From: Hydractinia symbiolongicarpus
Taxonomy: Eukaryota > Cnidaria > Hydrozoa > Anthoathecata > Hydractiniidae
Assembly (NCBI RefSeq): GCF_029227915.1
Contig: NC_079884.1
Location: forward strand, 28,088,001-28,152,000
Direction: 5' to 3'
Length of the DNA stretch: 64,000 bases
Below are positions 11,301 to 24,165 of the stretch, one piece after another. Both the position numbers and the translations under genes were made by a program. Below the pieces are notes generated by a model. The model saw nothing but the letters and a program-made list of their open reading frames with translations, did no database searches and had not been told where the DNA came from. The number at the start of each line of letters is the position of its first letter. Position 1 is the stretch's first letter.

Positions 11301-14300
11301 GTTCCAAAGACTACATTCCATTGACTTTCTAGCGGCATAAATCCGTTTGAATTACAACGGTTGCGTCACATATTCGTACCAACTTGTACTTAGCGATAGT
11401 ATTCGGATATTACTAGGTTGCATCGCTTTTAACAGTGAAACGATTGACCGTGGGACTTAATTGAACTAATTCTGGACTATGACCTTATAAATGTGATAAA
11501 TGAGCCAATTTGACTCCAAGGAATAACATTGTTCTTAATTCAATATGATTTCTGGAATTCAGCGAGTACACTAGGCCATGTTATAGCGCTTTATATAAAA
11601 ATTAAGATAAATAAGTCATTTTTTTACTGTGAGGCCAATCCTAGCCGTTAGTTCGCGCTGAAGAAATAGAGACAGTTTCAAAAACTACATTTTATTGACT
11701 TTCTAACGGGGTCAAACCGTTTGAGTTACAACGGTTGCGTCACATATTCGTACCAACATGTATTTAGCGATACGTTTCTCATATTACTAGGTTGCATCGC
11801 TTTTAGCAGTGAAACGATTGACTCTGGGACTTAATTGAACTGATTTTGGACTGTGACCTCATAAATGTTACAAGTGAGACAATTGGTGTCCAAGGAATAA
11901 CATTCTTCTTAATTTGACATGATTGCTGGGATTCAGCGATTACATTAGGCTCTGTGGTAGTGCTTTATTTAAAAATTTAGATAAACAGGAATTTTCTTAC
12001 TGTGGGACCAATCCTGGCCGTTAGCACGCGCTGAATAATTAGGATCAGTTCCAAAGACTACATTTCATTGACTTTCTAGCGGCATAAATCCGTTTGAATT
12101 ACAACGGTTGCGTCACATATTCGTACCAACATGTACTTAGCGATAGTATTCGGATATTACTAGGTTGCATCGCTTTTAACAGTGAAACAATTGACCGTGG
12201 GACTTAATTGAACTAATTCTGGACTATGACCTTATAAATGTGATAAATGAGCCAATTTGACTCCAAGAAATAACATTGTTCTTAATTCAATATGATTTCT
12301 GGAATTCAGCGAGTACACTAGGCCATGTTATACCGCTTTATTTAAAAATTTAGATAAATAAATCATTTTTTACTGTGAGACCAATCCTAGCCGTTAGTTC
12401 GCGCTGAAAAAATACAGACAGTTTTAAAAACTACATATCATTGACTTTCTAACGGGGTCAAACCGTTTGAGTTACAACGGTTGCGTCACATATTCGTACC
12501 AACGTGTATTTAGCGATAGTATTTGGATATTACTAGGTTACATTGCTTTTAACAGTGAAACGTTTGACTGTGGGACTTAATTGAACTAACTCTGGACTTT
12601 GACCTGATAATTGTAATAAATCGGACAATTGATCTCCAAGAAATAACATTCTTCTTAAATTGACGTGATTGCCGGAACTTAGCGATTACATTGGGCGCTG
12701 TGGTAGCGCTTCATTTAAAAATTTAGATAAATAAGTCATTTTTACTGTGGGACGAATCCTAGCCGTTAGTTCGCGCTGAAGAAATAGGAACAGTTCCAAA
12801 GACTACATTTCATTGACATTCTAGCGGTATAAATCCGTGTGAGTTACAACGGTTGCGTCACATATTCGTACCAACAAGTATTTAGCGATATTTTTCTGAT
12901 ATTACTAGGTTGCATCGCTTTTATCAGTGAAACGATTAACTGTGGGACTTAATTGAACTAACTTTGGACTGTGACCTGATAATTGTAATAAATCAGACAA
13001 TTGATCTCCAAGAAATAACATTCTTCTTAAATTGACGTGATTGCCGGAACTTAGCGATTACATTGGGCGCTGTGGTAGCGCTTCATTTAAAAAATTAGAT
13101 AAATAATTCATCTTTACTGTGGGACCAATCCAAGCTGTTAGTTCGCGCTGAAGAAATAGAGACAGTTTCAAATACTACATTTCACTGACTTTTTAACGGT
13201 GTCAGTCCGTTTAAGTTACAACGGTTGGGTCACATATTCGTACCAACATGTATTTAGCGATATTTTTCTGATATTACTAGGTTGCATCGCTTTTAGCAGT
13301 GAAACGATTGACTCTGGGACTTAATTGAACGGATTTTGGACTGTGACCTTATAAATGTTACAAGTGAGGCAATTGGTGTCCAAGGAATAACATTTTTCTT
13401 AATTTGACATGATTGCTGGGATACAGCGATTACATTAGGCTCTGTGGTAGCGCTTTATTTAAAAATTTAGATAAACAGGAATTTTCTTACTGTGGGACCA
13501 ATCCTTGCCGTTAGCACGCGCTGAATAAATAGGATCAGTTCCAAAGGCTACATTCCATTGACTTTCTAGCGGCATAAATCCGTTTGAATTACAACGGTTG
13601 CGTCACATATTCGTACCAACATGTACTTAGCGATAGTATTCGGATATTGCTAGGTTGCATCGCTTTTAACAGTGAAACGATTGACCGTGGGACTTAATTG
13701 AACTAATTCTGGACTATGACCTTAAAAATGTGATAAATGAGCCAATTTGACTCCAAGGAATAACATTGTTCTTAATTCAATATGATTTCTGGAATTCAGC
13801 GAGTACACTAGGCCATGTTATACGCTTTATATAAAAATTAGGATAAATAAGTCATTTTTTACTGTGAGACCAATCCTAGCCGTTAGTTCGCGCTGAAGAA
13901 ATAGAGACAGTTTCAAAAACTACATTTCATTGACTTTCTAACGGGGTCAAACCGTTTGAGTTACAACGGTTGCGTCACATATTCGTACCAACATGTATTT
14001 AGTGGTTTTATGCCGATATTACTAAGTTGTATTGCTTTTAACAGTGAAACGATTGACTGTGGGAATTAATTGAACTGATTCTACAATGTGACCTTATAAA
14101 TGTGATAAATGAGACAATTGGTGTCCAAGGAATAACATTTTTCTTAATTTGACATGATTGCTGGGACACAGCGATTACATTAGGCTCTGTGGTAGCGCTT
14201 TATTTAAAAAATTTAGATAAACAGGAATTTCCTTACTGTGAGACCAATCCTGGCCGTTAGCATGTGATGAATAAATAGGAACAGTTCCAAAGACTAAATT

Positions 14301-14700
14301 TCATTGACTTTCTAGCGGTTTAAATCCGTTTGAGTTACAATGGTTCCGTCACATATTCGTACCAACATGTATTTAGCGGTAGTATCGGATGTTACTAGGT
14401 TGCATCGCTTTTAACAGTGAAACGTTTGACTGTGGGACTTAATTGAACTGATTTTGGATTTTGACCTTATAAATGTGATAAATGAGGCAGTTTGACTACA
14501 AGAAGTAACATTCTTCTTAATTTGACATGATTGCTGGAACTCAGCGATTACACTGTGCGCTGTGGTAGCGCTTTATTAAAAAATTAAGATAAACAAGTCA
14601 TTTTTTACTGTGGGACCAATCCTAGCCCTTAGATCGCGCTGAAGAAATAGAGACAGTTTCAAAAACTACATTTCATTGACTTTCTAACGGTGTCAATCCG
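8340..14700. repeat. 6-monomer higher-order repeat, ~2236-bp period (about three copies)
   Basis: Markers recur every six monomers: CAGACAATTGATCTCC at 8,521, 10,757 and 12,994; AAACAGGAATTTTC at 9,001, 11,236 and 13,473, with extra copies at 11,983 and 14,219 that are themselves 2,236 bp apart; GTACTTAGCG at 9,151, 11,386 and 13,623; ACGGGGTCAA at 9,470, 11,706 and 13,941. Some markers skip the middle copy: CATGTGAT at 9,789 and 14,261 is 4,472 bp apart, two periods. The copies are diverged by many scattered substitutions, so this unit looks older than those between 19 and 50 kb. Confidence 0.88.
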
Positions 14701-15800
14701 TTTGAGTTACAGCGGTTGCGTTACATATTCGTACCAACATGTATTTTGTGACTTTCTTCCGATATTACTAAGTTGTTTTGCTTTTAACAATGAAACGATT
14801 GACTGTGGGAATTAATTGAACTGATTTTGGACTGTGACCTTATAAATGTTATAAGTGAGAAAATTGGAATCCAAGAAATAACATTCTTCTTAACTTGACA
14901 TGATTGTGGGAACTCAGCGATTACACTAGACCCCGTGGTAGCGCTCCATTTAAAAATTTAGATAAATAAGTCATTTTTACTGTGGGACCAATCCTAGCCG
15001 TTAGCGCGCGCTGAAGATATAGAGACAGTTTCGAAATCTCCATTTCATTGACTTTCTAACAGTGTCAATCCGTTTGAGTTACAACGGTTGCGTCACATAT
15101 TCGTACAAACTTGTATATAGCGATAGTATTTGGATATTACTAGGTTACATCGCTTTTAACAGTATAACGTTTGACTGTGGGACTTAATTGAACTGACTTT
15201 GGACTTTGACCTTATAAATGTGATAAATGAGCCAGCTTGACTACAACAAATAACATTCTTATTAATCTGACATGATTGCTAGAACTCAGCGATTACACTG
15301 GGCACTGTGGTAGCGTTTTATTTAAAAATTAAGTTAAATAAGTCTTTTTTTACTGTGGCACCAATCCTAGCCGTTTGTTCGCGCTGAAGAAATAGGAACA
15401 GTTCCAAAGACTACATTTCATTGACTTCACAGCGTTATAAATCCGTTTGAGTTACAACGGTTGCGTCACATATTCGTACCAACATGTATTTAGCGATAGT
15501 ATTCGGATGTTACTAGGTTGCATCGCTTTAACAGTGAAACGATTGAATGTGGGACTTAATTGAACTGATTTTGGACTTTGACCTTATAAATGTGATAAAT
15601 GAGGCAGTTTGACTACAAGAAGTAACATTCTTCGTAATTTGACATGATTGCTGGAACTCAGCGATTACACTGGGCGCTGTGGTAGCGCTTTATTACAAAA
15701 TTAAGATAAATAAGTCATTTTTAACTGTGGCACCAATCCTAGCCGGTAGTTCGCGTTGAAGAAATAGAGACAGTTTCAAAAACTACATTTTATTGATTTT
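14701..15800. repeat. Transition between the 6-monomer and 4-monomer blocks
   Basis: About three monomers link the two organised regions. The segment at about 15,120-15,420 carries CAGCTTGACTACAAC, GTGGCACCAATCC and CCGTTTGTTCGCG, variants also seen at 10,270-10,560, 15,860-16,140 and 17,350-17,630. Their first appearance at 10.3 kb and later spread suggest that this monomer seeded the next block. Confidence 0.6.
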
Positions 15801-18800
15801 CTAACTTTGTCAATCCGTTTGAGTTACAACGGTTGCGTCACATATTCGTACCAACATGTATTTAGCGATAGTATTCGGATATTACTAGGTTACATCGCTT
15901 TTAACAGTGAAACGTTTGACTGTGTGACTTAATTGAACTGACTTTGGACTTTGACCTTATAAATGTGATAAATGAGCCAGCTTGACTACAACAAATAACA
16001 TTCTTATTAATCTGACATGATTGCTGGAACTCAGCGATTACACTGGGCGCTGTGGTAGCGTTTTATTTAAAAATTAAGTTAAATAAGTCTTTTTTTACTG
16101 TGGCACCAATCCTAGCCGTTTGTTCGCGCTGAAGAAATAGGAACAGTTCCAAAGACTACATTTCATTGACTTCCCAGCGTTATAAATCCGTTTGAGTTAC
16201 AACGGTTGCGTCACATATTCGTACCAACATGTATTTAGCGATAGTATTCGGATGTTACTAGGTTGCATCGCTTTAACAGTGAAACAATTGACTGTGGGAC
16301 TTAATTGAACTGATTTTGGACTTTGACCTTATAAATGTGATAAATGAGGCAGTTTGACTACAAGAAGTAACATTCTTCTTATTTGATATGATTGCTGGAA
16401 CTCAGCGATTACACTGGGCGCTGTGGTAGCGCTTTATTAAAAAATTAAGATAAATAAGTCATTTTTAACTGTGGCACCAATCCTAGCCGGTAGTTTGCGC
16501 TGAAGAAATTGATACAGTTTCAAAAACTACATTTCATTTACTTTCTAACGGTGTCAATCCGTTTGAGTTACAAGGGTTGCGTCACATATTCGTACCAACA
16601 TGTATTTAGTGATTTTCTTCCGATATTACTAGGTTGCATCGCTTTTAACAGTGAAACTATTGACTGTGGGACTTAATTGAACTAACTTTGGACTGTGCCC
16701 TGATAAATGTAATAAATGAGACAATTGGTCTCCAAGAAATAACATTCTTCTTAACTTGACATGATTGTGGGAACTCAGCGATTACACTAGACCCCGTGGT
16801 AGCGCTTTATTTAAAAATTTAGATAAATAAGTCATTTTTAACTGTGGCACCAATCCTAGCCGGTAGTTCGCGTTGAAGAAATAGAGACAGTTTCAAAAAC
16901 TACATTTTATTGATTTTCTAACTTTGTCAATCCGTTTGAGTTACAACGGTTGCGTCACATATTCGTACCATCGTGTATTTAGTGATTTTCTTCCGATATT
17001 ACTAGGTTGCATCGCTTTTAACAGTGAAACGATTGACTCTGGGAATTAATTGAACTGATTTTGGACTGTGACCTTATAAATGTTATAAGTGAGACAATTG
17101 GACTCCAAGAAATAACATTCTTCTTAACTTGACATGATTGTGGGAACTCAGCGATTACACTAGACCCCGTGGTAGCGTTCCATTTAAAAATTTAGATAAG
17201 TATGTCATTTTTACTGTGGAACCAATCCTAGCCGTTAGTTCGCGCTGAAGAAATAGGAACAGTTCCAAAGACTACATTTCATTGACTTTCTAACAGTGTC
17301 AATCCGTTTGAGTTACAACGGTTGCGTCACATATTCGTACCAACATGTATTTAGCGATAGTATTCGGATATTACTAGGTTACATCGCTTTTAACAGTGAA
17401 ACGTTTGACTGTGTGACTTAATTGAACTGACTTTGGACTTTGACCTTATAAATGTGATAAATGAGCCAGCTTGACTACAACAAATAACATTCTTATTAAT
17501 CTGACATGATTGCTGGAACTCAGCGATTACACTGGGCGCTGTGGTAGCGTTTTATTTAAAAATTAAGTTAAATAAGTCTTTTTTTACTGTGGCACCATTC
17601 CTAGCCGTTTGTTCGCGCTGAAGAAATAGGAACAGTTCCAAAGACTACATTTCATTGACTTCCCAGCGTTATAAATCCGTTTGAGTTACAACGGTTGCGT
17701 CACATATTCGTACCAACATGTATTTAGCGATAGTATTCGGATGTTACTAGGTTGCATCGCTTTAACAGTGAAACGATTGACTGTGGGACTTAATTGAACT
17801 GATTTTGGACTTTGACCTTATAAATGTGATAAATGAGGCAGTTTGACTACAAGAAGTAACATTCTTCTTATTTGATATGATTGCTGGAACTCAGCGATTA
17901 CACTGGGCGCTGTGGTAGCGCTTTATTAAAAAATTAAGATAAATAAGTCATTTTTAACTGTGGCACCAATCCTAGCCGGTAGTTTGCGCTGAAGAAATTG
18001 ATACAGTTTCAAAAACTACATTTCATTTACTTTCTAACGGTGTCAATCCGTTTGAGTTACAAGGGTTGCGTCACATATTCGTACCAACATATATTTAGTG
18101 ATTTTCTTCCGATATTACTAGGTTGCATCGCTTTTAACAGTGAAACGTTTGACTGTGGGACTTAATTGAACTGATTTTGGACTGTGACCTTATAAATGTG
18201 ATAAATGAGACAGTTTGACTACAAGAAGTAACATTCTTCTTATTTGATATGATTGCTGGAACTCAGCGATTACACTGAGCCCTGTGGTAGCGCTTTATTA
18301 AAAAATTAAGATAACTAGGTCATTTTTAACTGTGGCACCAATCCTAGTCGCTAGTTCGCGCTGAAGAAATTGAAACAGTTTCAAAAACTACATTTCATTT
18401 ACTTTCTAACGGTGTCAATCCGTTTGAGTTACAAGGGTTGCGTCACATATTCGTACCAACATGTATTTAGTGATTTTCTTCCGATATTACTAGGTTGCAT
18501 CGCTTTTAACAGTGAAACGATTGACTGTGGGACTTCATTGAACTAACTTTGGACTGTGCCCTGATAAATGTAATAAATGAGACAATTGGTCTCCAAGAAA
18601 TAACATTCTTCTTAACTTGACATGATTGTGGGAACTCAGCGATTACACTAGACCCCGTGGTAGCGCTTTATTTAAAAATTAAGTTAAATAAGTCTTTTTT
18701 TACTGTGGCACCAATTCTAGCCGTTTGTTCGCGCTGAAGAAATAGGAACAGTTCCAAAGACTACATTTCATTGACTTCCCAGCGTTATAAATCCGTTTGA

Positions 18801-18950
18801 GTTCCAACGGTTGCGTCACATATTCGTACCAACATGTATTTAGCGATAGTTTTCGGATGTTACTAGGTTGCATCGCTTTAACAGTGAAACGATTGACTGT
18901 GGGACTTAATTGAACTGATTTTAGACTTTCACCTTATAAATGTGATAAAT
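15800..18950. repeat. 4-monomer higher-order repeat, 1489-bp period, with a 3-monomer partial third copy
   Basis: TGTGTGACTT is at 15,921 and 17,410 and TTCCCAGCG at 16,171 and 17,660, both 1489 bp apart. The next TTCCCAGCG is at 18,776, only 1,116 bp on, so the third copy has lost one monomer. Shared private variants include ATCGCTTTAACAG (one T fewer), TTATTTGATATGATTG and TTACAAGGGTTGCG. Confidence 0.85.
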
Positions 18951-19489
18951 GAGGCAGTTTGACTACAAGAAATAACATTCTTCGTAATTTGACATGATTG
19001 CTGGAACTCAGCGATTACACTGGGCGCTGTGGTAGCGCTTTATTACAAAATTAAGATAAATAAGTCATTTTTAATTGTGGCACCAATCCTAGCCGGTAGT
19101 TCGCGTTAAAGAAATAGAGACAGTTTCAGAAACTACATTTTATTGATTTTCTAAGTTTGTCAATCCGTTTGAGTTACAACGGTTGCGTCACATATTCGTA
19201 CCAACGTGTATTTAGTGATTTTCTTCCGATATTACTAGGTTGCATCGCTTTTAACAGTGAAACGATTGACTCTGGGACTTAATTGAACTGATTTTGGACT
19301 GTGACCTTATAAATGTTATAAGTGAGACAATTGGACTCCAAGAAATAACATTCTTTTTAACTTGGCATGATTGTGGGAACTCAGCGATTACACTAGACCC
19401 CGTGGTAGCGTTCCATTTAAAAATTTAGATAAGTATGTTATTTTTACTGTGGGACCAATCCTAGCCGTTAGTTCGCGCTGAAGAAATAG
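18951..19489. repeat. Short stretch of unassigned satellite monomers
   Basis: About one and a half monomers with TTGTGGCACC, TAGATAAGTATG and AACTTGGCATG variants. They resemble 21.2-21.7 kb at the 2232-bp offset but with many more differences than the block that follows, so the high-identity unit starts after them. Confidence 0.6.
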
Positions 19490-21721
19490 GAACAGTTCCA
19501 AAGACTACATTTCATTGACATTCTAGCGGTATAAATCCGTTTGAGTTACAACGGTTGCGTCACATATTCGTACCAACATGTATTTAGCGATAGTATTCGG
19601 ATATTACTAGGTTGCATCGCTTTTAACAGTGAAACGATTGACTGTGGGACTTAATTGAACTGATTTTGGACTTTGACCTTATAAATGTGATAAATTAGGC
19701 AGTTTGACTACAAGAAGTAACATTTTTCTTAATTTGACATGATTGCGGGAACTCAGCAATTACACTGAGCGCTGTGGTAGCGTTTTATAAAAAAATTAAG
19801 ATAAATAAGTCATTTTTAACTGTGGCACCAATCCTAGCCGGTAGTTCGCGCTGAAGAAATAGAGACAGTTTCAAAAACTACATTTCATTTACTTTCTAAC
19901 GGTGTCAATCCGTTTGTGTTACAACGGTTGCGTCACATATTCGTACCAACATGTATTTAGCGATATTTTTCCTCTATTACTAGGTTGCAACTCTTTTAAC
20001 AGTGAAACGATTGACTGTGGGACTTAATTGAACTGATTTTGGACTTTGACCTTATAAATGTGATAAATGAGGCAGTTTGACTAAAAGAAGTAACATTCTT
20101 CTTATTTGATATGATTTCTGGAACTCAGCGATTACACTGAGCGCTGTGGTAGCGCTTTATTAAAAAATTAAGATAAATAAGTCATTTTTAACTGTGGCAC
20201 CAATCCTAGCCGGTAGTTCGCGCTGAAAAAATTGAGACAGTTTGAAAAACTACATTTTATTGACTTTCTAACGGTGTCAATCCGTTTGAGTTACAACGGT
20301 TGCGTTACATATTTGTACCAACATGTATTTTGTGATTTTCTTCCGATATTACTAAGTTGTTTTGCTTTTAACAATGAAACGATTGACTGTGGGAATTAAT
20401 TGAACTGATTTTGGACTGTGACCTTATAAATGTTACAGGTGAGACAATTGGACTCCAAGAAATAACATTCTTCTTAACTTGACATGATTGTGGGAACTCA
20501 GCGATTACACTAGACACCGTGGTAGCGCTCCATTTAAAAATTTAGATAAATAAGTCATTTTTACTGTGGGACCAATCCTAGCCGTTATCGCGCGCTAAAG
20601 ATATAGAGACAGTTTCAAAAACTCCATTTCATTGACTTTCTAACAATGTCAATCCGTTTGAGTTACAACGGTTGCGTCACATATTCCTACCAACATGTAT
20701 TTAGCGATAGTATTCGGATATTACTAGGATACATCGCTTTTAACAGTGAAACGTTTGACCATGGGACTTAATTGAACTGACTTTGGACTTCGACCTTATA
20801 AATGTGATAAATGAGCCAGCTTGACTACAACAAATAACATTCTTATTAATCTGACATGATTGCTGGAACTCAGCGATTACACTGGGCGCTGTGGTAGCGT
20901 TTTATTTAAAAATTAAGATAAATAAGTCTTTTTTTACTGTGGCACCAATCCTAGCCGTTAGTTCGCGCTGAAGAAATAGGAACAGTTCTAAAGACTACAT
21001 TTCATTGACTTTCTAGCGTTATAAATCCATTTGAGTTACAACGGTTGCATCACATATTCGTACCAACATGTATTTAGCGATAGTATTCGGATGTTACTAG
21101 GTTGCATCGCTTTTAACAGTGAAACGATTGACTGTGGGACTTAATTGAACTGATTTTGGACTTTGACCTTATAAATGTGATAAATGAGGCAGTTTGACTA
21201 CAAGAAGTAACATTCTTCTTAATTTGACATCATTGCTAGAACTCAGCGGTTACACTGGCGCTGTGGTAGCGCTTTATTACAAAATTAAGATAATAAGTCA
21301 TTTTTAACTGTGGCACCAAACCTAGCCGGTAGTTCGCGTTGAAGAAATAGAGACAGTTTCAAAAACTACATTTTATTGATTTTCTAACTTTGTCAATCCG
21401 TTTGAGTTACAACGGTTGCGTCACATAATCGTACCAACATGTATTTAGTGATTTTCTTCCGATAATACTAGGTTGCATCGCTTTTAACAGTCAAACGATT
21501 GATTCTGGGACTTAATTGAACTGATTTTGGACTGTGACCTTATAAATGTTATAAGTGAGACAATTGGACTCCAAGAATTAACATTCTTCTTAACTTGACA
21601 TGATTGTGGGAACTCAGCGATTACACTGGACCCGTGGTAGCGCTCCATTTAAAAATTTAGATAAATAAGACATTTTTACTGTGGGACCAATCCTAGCCGT
21701 TAGTTCGCGCTGAAGAAATAG
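19490..21721. repeat. 6-monomer unit, 2232-bp period, copy 1
   Basis: Landmarks recur 2,232 bp downstream: GGAACAGTTCCAAA at 19,489 and 21,721; CCTCTATTACTAGG followed by AACTCTTTT at 19,971 and 22,203; ACTCAGCGGTTACACTGG at 21,241 and 23,473. The period is six monomers minus 6 bp. The copies differ by only a handful of bases per monomer, far less than neighbouring monomers differ from one another, so the duplication is recent relative to the array. Confidence 0.9.
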
Positions 21722-24165
21722 GAACAGTTCCAAAAACTACATTTCATTGACATTCTAGCGGTATAAATCCGTTTGAGTTACAACGGTTGCGTCACATATT
21801 CGTACCAACATGTATTTAGCCATAGTATTCGGATATTACTAGGTTGCATCGCTTTTAACAGTGAAACGATTGACTGTGGGACTTAATTGAACTGATTTTG
21901 GACTTTGACCTTATAAATGTGATAAATTAGGCAGTTTGACTACAAGAAGTAACATTTTTCTTAATTTGACATGATTGCGGGAACTCAGCGATTACACTGA
22001 GCGCTGTGGTAGCGTTTTATAAAAAAATTAAGATAAATAAGTCATTTTTAACTGTGGCACCAATCCTAGCCGGTAGTTCGCGCTGAAGAAATAGAGACAG
22101 TTTCAAAAACTACATTTCATTTACTTTCTAACGGTGTCAATCCGTTTGTGTTACAACGGTTGCGTCACATATTCGTACCAACATGTATTTAGCGATATTT
22201 TTCCTCTATTACTAGGTTGCAACTCTTTTAACAGTGAAACGATTGACTGTGGGACTTAATTGAACTGATTTTGGACTTTGACCTTATAAATGTGATAAAT
22301 GAGGCAGTTTGACTAAAAGAAGTAACATTCTTCTTATTTGATATGATTTCTGGAACTCAGCGATTACACTTAGCGCTGTGGTAGCGCTTTATTAAAAAAT
22401 TAAGATAAATAAGTCATTTTTTACTGTGGCACCAATCCTAGCCGGTAGTTCGCGCTGAAAAAATTGAGACAGTTTGAAAAACTACATTTTATTGACTTTC
22501 TAACGGTGTCAATCCGTTTAAGTTACAACGGTTGCGTTACATATTTGTACCAACATGTATTTTGTGATTTTCTTCCGATATTACTAAGTTGTTTTGCTTT
22601 TAACAATGAAACGATTGACTGTGGGAATTAATTGAACTGATTTTGGACTGTGACCTTATAAATGTTACAGGTGAGACAATTGGACTCCAAGAAATAACAT
22701 TCTTCTTAACTTGACATGATTGTGGGAACTCAGCGATTACACTAGACACCGTGGTAGCGCTCCATTTAAAAATTTAGATAAATAAGTCATTTTTACTGTG
22801 GGACCAATCCTAGCCGTTAGCGCGCGCTAAAGATATAGAGACAGTTTCAAAAACTCCATTTCATTGACTTTCTAACAGTGTCAATCCGTTTGAGTTACAA
22901 CGGTTGCGTCACATATTCGTACCAACATGTATTTAGCGATAGTATTCGGATATTACTAGGATACATCGCTTTTAACAGTGAAACGTTTGACCATGGGACT
23001 TAATTGAACTGACTTTGGACTTCGACCTTATAAATGTGATAAATGAGCCAGCTTGACTACAACAAATAACATTCTTATTAATCTGACATGATTGCTGGAA
23101 CTCAGCGATTACACTGGTCGCTGTGGTAGCGTTTTATTTAAAAATTAAGATAAATAAGTCTTTTTTTACTGTGGCACCAATCCTAGCCGTTAGTTCGCGC
23201 TGAAGAAATAGGAACAGTTCTAAAGACTACATTTCATTGACTTTCTAGCGTTATAAATCCGTTTGAGTTACAACGGTTGCATCACATATTCGTACCAACA
23301 TGTATTTAGCAATAGTATTCGGATGTTACTAGGTTGCATCGCTTTTAACAGTGAAACGATTGACTGTGGGACTTAATTGAACTGATTTTGGACTTTGACC
23401 TTATAAATGTGATAAATGAGGCAGTTTGACTACAAGAAGTAACATTCTTCTTAATTTGACATGATTGCTAGAACTCAGCGGTTACACTGGCGCTGTGGTA
23501 GCGCTTTATTACAAAATTAAGATAATAAGTCATTTTTAACTGTGGCACCAAACCTAGCCGGTAGTTCGCGTTGAAGAAATAGAGACAGTTTCAAAAACTA
23601 CATTTTATTGATTTTCTAACTTTGTCAATCCGTTTGAGTTACAACGGTTGCGTCACATAATCGTACCAACATGTATTTAGTGATTTTCTTCCGATAATAC
23701 TAGGTTGCATCGCTTTTAACAGTCAAACGATTGATTCTGGGACTTAATTGAACTGATTTTGGACTGTGACCTTATAAATGTTATAAGTGAGACAATTGGA
23801 CTCCAAGAAATAACATTCTTCTTAACTTGACATGATTGTGGGAACTCAGCGATTACACTGGACCCCGTGGTAGCGCTCCATTTAAAAATTTAGATAAATA
23901 AGACATTTTTACTGTGGGACCAATCCTAGCCGTTAGTTCGCGCTGAAGAAATAGGAACAGTTCCAAAAACTACATTTCATTGACATTCTAGCGGTATAAA
24001 TCCGTTTGAGTTACAACGGTTGCGTCACATATTCGTACCAACATGTATTTAGCCATAGTATTCGGATATTACTAGGTTGCATCGCTTTTAACAGTGAAAC
24101 GATTGACTGTGGGACTTAATTGAACTGATTTTGGACTTTGACCTTATAAATGTGATAAATGAGGC
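21722..24165. repeat. 6-monomer unit, 2232-bp period, copy 2 and short start of a third
   Basis: This second copy of the 19,490-21,721 unit keeps private variants such as AAATTAGGCAG, AAATTAAGATAATAAG, CACCAAACCTAG and CACATAATCG. A third copy begins at about 23,953 with GTATTTAGCCATAG and runs only to about 24,165, where CTACAACAAATAAC replaces CTACAAGAAGTAAC. Part of this unit (from about 23,420) also belongs to the 10-kb duplication. Confidence 0.88.
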